NCBI GenBank assembly: GCA_016776705.1
Contig: JADHSW010000093.1
Coordinates: 1 to 10,847, forward strand
Length of the DNA stretch: 10,847 nt
Direction of reading: 5' to 3'
Source: Rhodospirillales bacterium
Lineage (GTDB): Bacteria; Pseudomonadota; Alphaproteobacteria; Rhodospirillales; JABHCV01
In this document: positions 6,749 to 10,847 of the stretch, in pieces
Layout of the letters: the number at the start of each line of letters is the position of its first letter
How positions within the stretch are numbered: position 1 is the stretch's first letter
Made by a program: the position numbers and the translations under genes
Notes under the pieces: generated by a model
Seen by the model: only the letters and a program-made list of their open reading frames with translations
Databases searched by the model: none
What the model was told of the DNA's origin: nothing

Positions 6749-6794
6749 AATGTTCTATCCCAAGTGGCTATATTCATGAGAACATTCAAGGTTC
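6749..6794. promoter_or_regulatory. Inverted repeat in the divergent hemerythrin/amidohydrolase promoter region
   Basis: AATGTTCT (6749-6756) and AGAACATT (6779-6786) form perfect 8-bp arms whose starts are 30 bases apart, close to three helical turns. A further GTTC at 6791-6794 makes GAAC-N7-GTTC with the right arm. This has the same half-sites and spacing as the alphaproteobacterial LexA box GTTC-N7-GTTC but is inverted rather than direct. A TATAAC at 6804-6809 could be the -10 of the + strand gene. The operator role is inferred from position and symmetry only. Confidence 0.35.
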
Positions 6795-6824
6795 GGCTTA
6801 TCATATAACTAAGGGGAGCCACAA

Positions 6825-7679
6825 ATGACCTGCAGATGGTTGAGTGCAAACGTATTAACGGCGTTGTTTCTTGCATGCGCCTTTTATGGAAATACGGCTC
6901 AAGGGGACGAGATAAAACCCGCCTACAGCGGGCAGATTGTTGACGCCCATGTGCACTATTCCAAACCGGCCTGGTCCGTGTATCCGCCACAGGCAATATT
7001 GGAAAAGTTTGACGCCGCCGGGGTATCAGAAGCAATGGTATCATCGACCCCCGACGACGGTACCTTGAGCCTGCACAGCCATTCGCCAGAACGTATCGTC
7101 AGGTTTTTGAGGCCATACCGCACCCGCGCCGATATGGGAAACTGGTTTGCAGACAAAGACGTCGTTGCCTATGTCGAAGAGCGGCTTAATCAAAACGTCT
7201 ATCAGGGTTTTGGCGAGTTTCACATGTATGACCCCATGGGGGCATCGACCCCGGAAATGAAAACCCTGTTAAAGCTTGCGGCGGACAGGGGTTTGATCCT
7301 GCATTCCCACTCTGGCCCGGATGTTGTCGAGGCGCTGGCGAAAGCTACGCCCGGACTGACCATCCTGTGGGCCCATGCGGGACTGTCGTCTTCGCCAGCC
7401 ATGATCGGGCAAATTTTTGCCCGTTACCCGCAAGTCTACGCGGACCTGTCTTTTCGCGGCGATGAAGTGCTGGGGCAGGGCAGGATAAACGCCGACTGGA
7501 TGAACTTGTTCAGCCGTTTTCCGGACCGCATGATGATCGGTAGCGATACCTACATAACCGAACAGTGGGATGGCTATCAGCAATTGATCGACCAGCATCG
7601 ACGCTGGCTGGGCCATTTGCCCCCGAAAATGGCGGACGCCATCGCTCGCGGCAATGCGCAGAAAATGCTCGGGCGGTGA
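6825..7679 (+). CDS. Exported amidohydrolase-2 family metal-dependent hydrolase
   Basis: TIM-barrel metallohydrolase of the amidohydrolase-2 (PF04909-like) family, 284 residues. Likely metal ligands are all present: HxH in VDAHVHYS (His42, His44), His160 or His162 in LILHSHSG, His184 in ILWAHAGLS, and Asp241 in MMIGSDTY. The family element GFGEFHMYDP carries Glu131. An N-terminal hydrophobic stretch, residues 6-21, ends near AQG/DE (27/28) and looks like a Sec signal peptide, so the enzyme is probably periplasmic. A lipoprotein reading through Cys18 fits poorly because the residues before it (Phe, Leu, Ala) do not make a good lipobox. The ATG is preceded by a strong ribosome binding site, AAGGGGAG, at 6811-6818. 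The substrate is unknown; relatives act on cyclic amides, lactones or decarboxylate aromatic acids. Neighbouring genes do not settle it. Confidence 0.85.
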   Translation: MTCRWLSANVLTALFLACAFYGNTAQGDEIKPAYSGQIVDAHVHYSKPAWSVYPPQAILEKFDAAGVSEAMVSSTPDDGTLSLHSHSPERIVRFLRPYRTRADMGNWFADKDVVAYVEERLNQNVYQGFGEFHMYDPMGASTPEMKTLLKLAADRGLILHSHSGPDVVEALAKATPGLTILWAHAGLSSSPAMIGQIFARYPQVYADLSFRGDEVLGQGRINADWMNLFSRFPDRMMIGSDTYITEQWDGYQQLIDQHRRWLGHLPPKMADAIARGNAQKMLGR

Positions 7680-7761
7680 GTCCTGCTCTCTCAATTGTTG
7701 ATTTTTTCCCTGCTTGCAGGGCATCGTAACATCCGATGACTGTGATTTTGGAGTCTCTCAC

Positions 7762-9093
7762 ATGGTTATACTGCCCATTGCCGATAAACCCTGGCTGCCG
7801 GATGATTGTCGGGACCTTATCGCCGACCTGGAAGAACCGCTGAGCGAAGGCTCGTTCGATGATATCGATGATCGTGTCATGGCGCTGATCGACGACCATG
7901 AACGCCACATGGACGACGAGACCATCGGCCTGAATGCCGGGACAAACATCATGAACCCCCGTGCATCAGCACTTTTGTCGCGCTCGCTGGGCAACCGGCC
8001 AAGTCTGGGTTTCCCCGGCGATAAATACGAAATGGGCATGCAACATGCAGAGAAGCTGGAGATCGCCTGTGAATCTCTGGTTAAACGCCTGTTCGATGCT
8101 CCCTTTGCGGAAATTCGTGTACCGTCGGGGGCAATCGCCAACCTGTATTGCTTCATGGCGACCTGCAAGGCGGGGGATGCGATCATGGCCTTTCCCGGCG
8201 AGATGGGCGGCCACGTTACCCATCACGACGCCGGTTGCGCCGGGCTATATGGGCTGGATGTCCACCCCGTGCCCTATGACGCCCAACGCATGACCATCGA
8301 TCTGGAGCGCCTGCGCGCGGACGCTCATCGCATCAAGCCGAAACTGATCACCGTCGCCGGCTCACTGTGCCTGTTCCCCTATCCGGTGGCCGATGTGCGC
8401 GCCATTGCCGACGAGGTCGGCGCTTACGTACTTTACGACGCCGCGCACATGGGCGGCATGATCGCAGGCAAGCGCTTTCAGGACCCGTTGAAGGAAGGCG
8501 CGCATATGATGACCATGTCCACCTACAAGGCCTTCGGCGGCCCGCCGTCGGGGCTGGTGTTGTCTGCTGATGAAGGGCTGGCGGCAAAGCTGGACGCCAT
8601 CGCCTTCCCCGGCATGACGGCGAACTTCGATCTGGGCAAGACGGCGGCGTTGCTCATGAGCGTGCTCGACCTGCTGGAATACGGCGAGGCTTATGCCGAT
8701 ACCTGCATTTCAAACGCCCAGGCGCTGGCCCAGGCACTGGAAGAAAAAGGCTTCACCGTGCACGGCGTCGAAGGACAGGGTCATACGGATAGCCATCATC
8801 TGGCCCTGCACGCGCAGACCCTGGGGGGAGGACAGGCAGCGGCGAAACGACTGGCCGAAGCCAACATCCTGTTGTGCGGAATCGGCCTGCCCATCGACCC
8901 GGTGGCAGGTGACATGAACGGTATCCGCATCGGTACCCAGGAAATTACCCGTCAGGGCATGGGAGCCGACGCCATGGCCGAAATCGCACGCCTGATGGCT
9001 CGGCTGTGGCTGGCGGGTGAAAGCGCCGGGGCCGTGCGAAGGGACGTCATCGACTTTCGCCGTACCTACCGGGAATTGGTGTTTGTTCGCTAA
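7762..9093 (+). CDS. Serine hydroxymethyltransferase-like PLP-dependent enzyme with altered active site
   Basis: Fold-type I PLP enzyme of the SHMT family, 443 residues. PLP-site residues are kept: Lys256 in STYKAFGG (Schiff base), Asp226 and His229 in YDAAHMGG, His151 in GGHVTHH (stacking position) and Arg389 in NGIRIGTQEITRQG (substrate carboxylate). Aligned by eye with E. coli GlyA, the segment NKYAEGYPGKRYYGG reads NRPSLGFPGDKYEMG. The catalytic Tyr55 and Glu57 thus become Pro80 and Leu82, Tyr65 becomes Glu90, and the SEN of IASEN becomes GTN (60-62). Folate-dependent serine-glycine interconversion is therefore unlikely; retro-aldol or related amino acid chemistry is possible. ATG 7762 is chosen because GGAG at 7750-7753 sits eight bases upstream. 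A TTG at 7714 would add 16 residues but lies in a hairpin loop (7708-7721) without a ribosome binding site. sdaA follows 113 bases downstream on the same strand. Confidence 0.85.
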   Translation: MVILPIADKPWLPDDCRDLIADLEEPLSEGSFDDIDDRVMALIDDHERHMDDETIGLNAGTNIMNPRASALLSRSLGNRPSLGFPGDKYEMGMQHAEKLEIACESLVKRLFDAPFAEIRVPSGAIANLYCFMATCKAGDAIMAFPGEMGGHVTHHDAGCAGLYGLDVHPVPYDAQRMTIDLERLRADAHRIKPKLITVAGSLCLFPYPVADVRAIADEVGAYVLYDAAHMGGMIAGKRFQDPLKEGAHMMTMSTYKAFGGPPSGLVLSADEGLAAKLDAIAFPGMTANFDLGKTAALLMSVLDLLEYGEAYADTCISNAQALAQALEEKGFTVHGVEGQGHTDSHHLALHAQTLGGGQAAAKRLAEANILLCGIGLPIDPVAGDMNGIRIGTQEITRQGMGADAMAEIARLMARLWLAGESAGAVRRDVIDFRRTYRELVFVR

Positions 9094-9139
9094 TTTTGCA
9101 AGGATGGTCGCTAACAGGATGAATTGGTTCAAGTTTTAA

Positions 9140-9164
9140 AGTTATCTGAAATAGTTATCTATTT
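9140..9164. promoter_or_regulatory. Palindrome and direct repeat upstream of sdaA
   Basis: AAATAG-TTAT-CTATTT (9149-9164) is a 6-4-6 palindrome. It overlaps a direct repeat of AGTTATCT at 9140-9147 and 9153-9160, 13 bases apart. It lies 42 bases before the sdaA start in the AT-rich gap that follows the SHMT-like gene, where a promoter is expected, although no clear -35/-10 pair could be assigned. An operator for sdaA is a reasonable but untested reading. Confidence 0.35.
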
Positions 9165-9206
9165 GGAAAATCGCGCAAGTCACTGGTCGGGAAGAGGAGT
9201 GGCAAT

Positions 9207-10592
9207 GTGTTTCTCAGTGTTTTTGAAATATTCAAGGTTGGCATCGGACCGTCGAGTTCCCATACGGTAGGGCCAATGAAGGCAGCCGCGCGTTTTCTCG
9301 CCCGGCTGCGCCAGAATCCCCGTTGTTCTGAAATCAGACAATTGCGCGCCTGTCTTTACGGATCACTGGCCTTTACCGGCAAGGGTCATGGTTCTGATCG
9401 GGCCGTGGTTCTGGGTTTCCTTAATGAAATCCCGGAAACCCTGGACCCGGATAGCGTACAGGAAAAGATCGAAAAGGTGAATGTGGACAAGGCTCTTCAG
9501 GTCGAGGGGATTGGACTAATTTCGTTCGATCCCGCCTGCGACCTAATCTTTGATTTTGACAGCATCGTGCCGGGACATGCCAATGCGATGAATTTTTCTG
9601 CTCTGGCGGAAAATGGTTCGGTGATCGAAGAGAAAACCTATTACTCCATTGGCGGTGGTTTTGTCGTCAATGATCTGGAGCTTGCCGAAATTCAAAAACC
9701 CGGCGACGGCAGCGTTCTGGCGGGCGTGCCTTATGCCTTCAAAAGCGCCGGGGAAATGCTGGAAATGGGGAAACGCTCAGGCCATTCTATAGCCGAAATG
9801 AAACGCGCCAATGAACTGACTATTCATGGCCCGGATTCTTTCGATGGCGACCTGGATGCATTGTGGCTGGTAATGAATGACTCCATTAACCGGGGGATGG
9901 CCACCGAAGGCAGACTTCCTGGTGGACTTGAAGTCAAGCGCCGCGCCAAGTCCATTTTCGACAAGTTGAGCAACGACCAAAGCAATGAAAAGTTCGCCCA
10001 CACGGTCATGGACTGGATCAGCGTTTACGCTATGGCGGTGAACGAGGAAAACGCGGCCGGCGGACGTATCGTTACCGCGCCAACCAATGGCGCCGCCGGT
10101 ATTATTCCTGCGGTGATACGCTATTATCTGGATTTCTGTCCCAGCGCCGATGCGAAGGGTATTCGGGACTTCCTTCTTGTTGCCGGCGCGATCGGTGGAC
10201 TGATCAAGCACAATGCGTCTATTTCAGGAGCAGAGGTCGGCTGCCAGGGCGAGGTTGGTTCTGCCTCGGCAATGGCTGCTGCGGGGCTGGCGGCGGTTTT
10301 GGGCGGCAGTAACGAGCAAGTCGAAAATGCCGCTGAGATCGCGCTGGAGCACCACCTGGGGATGACCTGTGATCCCATCGGCGGGCTGGTGCAGGTGCCC
10401 TGTATCGAACGCAACGCCCTGGGCGCGGTAAAGGCGATCAGCGCCGCCTCGCTGGCCCTGCGCGGCGACGGTAACCACTTCGTGCCTTTGGATAGCGCCA
10501 TCAAGACCATGCGCGAAACCGGCTACGACATGCTGACAAAATACAAGGAAACCTCTCAGGGTGGCCTCGCGGTGAATGTGACGGAATGCTAA
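9207..10592 (+). CDS. sdaA: L-serine ammonia-lyase, iron-sulfur, single-chain
   Basis: Oxygen-sensitive [4Fe-4S] L-serine dehydratase that turns L-serine into pyruvate and ammonia in the cytoplasm. The 461-residue single chain has the beta domain first, with FEIFKVGIGPSSSHTVGPM (6-24) nearly identical to E. coli SdaA, then the alpha domain with TNGAAGIIPAVIRYY. Three cluster cysteines are visible: Cys346 (GCQGEVGSA), Cys388 (MTCDPIGG) and Cys399 (VPCIERN). The protein ends in Cys461, as the last residue. As I recall, the Legionella enzyme has Cys343, Cys385, Cys396 and terminal Cys458, exactly the same spacing; there the tail cysteine caps the cluster until serine displaces it. The GTG start at 9207 gives the family N-terminus and has GAGGAG seven bases upstream. 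The overlapping ATG at 9205 is in another frame. A palindrome lies upstream, and no clear terminator follows before the convergent gene. Confidence 0.97.
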   Translation: MFLSVFEIFKVGIGPSSSHTVGPMKAAARFLARLRQNPRCSEIRQLRACLYGSLAFTGKGHGSDRAVVLGFLNEIPETLDPDSVQEKIEKVNVDKALQVEGIGLISFDPACDLIFDFDSIVPGHANAMNFSALAENGSVIEEKTYYSIGGGFVVNDLELAEIQKPGDGSVLAGVPYAFKSAGEMLEMGKRSGHSIAEMKRANELTIHGPDSFDGDLDALWLVMNDSINRGMATEGRLPGGLEVKRRAKSIFDKLSNDQSNEKFAHTVMDWISVYAMAVNEENAAGGRIVTAPTNGAAGIIPAVIRYYLDFCPSADAKGIRDFLLVAGAIGGLIKHNASISGAEVGCQGEVGSASAMAAAGLAAVLGGSNEQVENAAEIALEHHLGMTCDPIGGLVQVPCIERNALGAVKAISAASLALRGDGNHFVPLDSAIKTMRETGYDMLTKYKETSQGGLAVNVTEC

Positions 10593-10662
10593 CGGGTTTT
10601 TTGTCGCAACCGATAACGCCAGTATTCGTCCTTCCTGCGGTGACTTGCACTGTTCGTGTGAC

Positions 10663-10847
10663 CTATTCATCAGTGCGACCCGTGGCGTCACGATCGCCGT
10701 CGTATCGTCTGTTGAGCGGAAACGGGGGCAACCAGGACTCGCGACGGACGATCCAGCTTTCGTAAGTTGGCATCAGTTGGTCAGGCTTATCCAGGGATCC
10801 CAAGTTCACTTCGATTTCGTCTGCGCTGCGTGCGAAAATGGACGAAC
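10663..10847 (-). CDS. GFA/CENP-V family protein, C-terminal part (runs off the window)
   Basis: An open frame on the - strand enters at the window edge and ends at TAG (10663-10665), giving 60 residues of C-terminus. It includes VNLGSLDKPDQLMPTYESW followed by IVRRESWLPPFPLNRRYDGD. The pattern of a GSLD.P turn, then P..ESW/HIW, then a W-LP stretch resembles the C-terminal end of GFA (glutathione-dependent formaldehyde-activating, CENP-V-like) zinc-fold proteins. The zinc cysteines would lie upstream, outside the window, so the family is a judgement from the tail only. It converges on sdaA across a 70-base gap (10593-10662) in which I see no convincing terminator. Confidence 0.6.
   Translation of the reverse strand, partial: SSIFARSADEIEVNLGSLDKPDQLMPTYESWIVRRESWLPPFPLNRRYDGDRDATGRTDE

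Noticed and set aside
6780..6794. LexA box (alphaproteobacterial SOS site)
   Set aside because: GAAC-N7-GTTC has the right half-sites and spacing, but the known box is the direct repeat GTTC-N7-GTTC. No SOS gene is adjacent.
7708..7721. Hairpin CCCTG-CTTG-CAGGG between the amidohydrolase and SHMT-like genes, as a terminator
   Set aside because: Its T run precedes the stem instead of following it, so it is not an intrinsic terminator on the + strand. On the - strand the run reads as A.
10593..10620. T-rich CGGGTTTTTTG after sdaA as a terminator
   Set aside because: No stable GC-rich stem immediately precedes the T run; only a short GGTT/AACC pairing that spans it is possible.

Overview
The window comes from the chromosome of an alphaproteobacterium, probably a member of the Rhodospirillales or a relative. 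The main evidence is a PopZ-type polar scaffold protein, a family confined to Alphaproteobacteria. It lies between a TolC-family outer membrane protein with a PCMT-like methyltransferase ahead of it and valyl-tRNA synthetase, an order I recall as common in that class. The placement is inferred from gene content; no ribosomal RNA or other marker is present. I saw no tRNA, rRNA, CRISPR array, insertion sequence or prophage gene. The window reads as ordinary chromosomal DNA.

Left half, all on the + strand: a divergent protein-isoaspartate methyltransferase-like gene (258-908), tolC (1074-2459), popZ (2765-3505) and valS (3634-6282). The 305-base gap before popZ is the richest non-coding stretch. 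It holds a two-tier inverted repeat, a perfect TATAAT inside an inverted repeat, a CtrA-like site and a leader able to fold into nested stems next to the popZ start. popZ ends at a strong intrinsic terminator, so valS is probably transcribed separately. PopZ itself carries a near-perfect 51-bp in-frame tandem duplication, long Glu-Pro repeats and 18 consecutive prolines.

Middle: a bacteriohemerythrin on the - strand (6279-6725) converges on valS with overlapping stop codons. It diverges from an exported amidohydrolase-2 family protein (6825-7679), and the shared 99-base promoter region has an 8-bp inverted repeat.

Right half: a serine hydroxymethyltransferase-fold PLP enzyme (7762-9093) is followed by single-chain iron-sulfur L-serine ammonia-lyase, sdaA (9207-10592, GTG start). 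Together they suggest amino acid (serine or related) breakdown to pyruvate. The SHMT-like protein keeps its PLP-binding residues but lacks the Tyr and Glu needed for folate-dependent chemistry, so its reaction may differ. The window ends in the 3' part of a - strand gene that looks like a GFA/CENP-V family protein.

The most notable observations are the three enzymes with altered active sites (SHMT-like, hemerythrin, PCMT-like) and the popZ locus. No multi-gene defence or mobile system was found.
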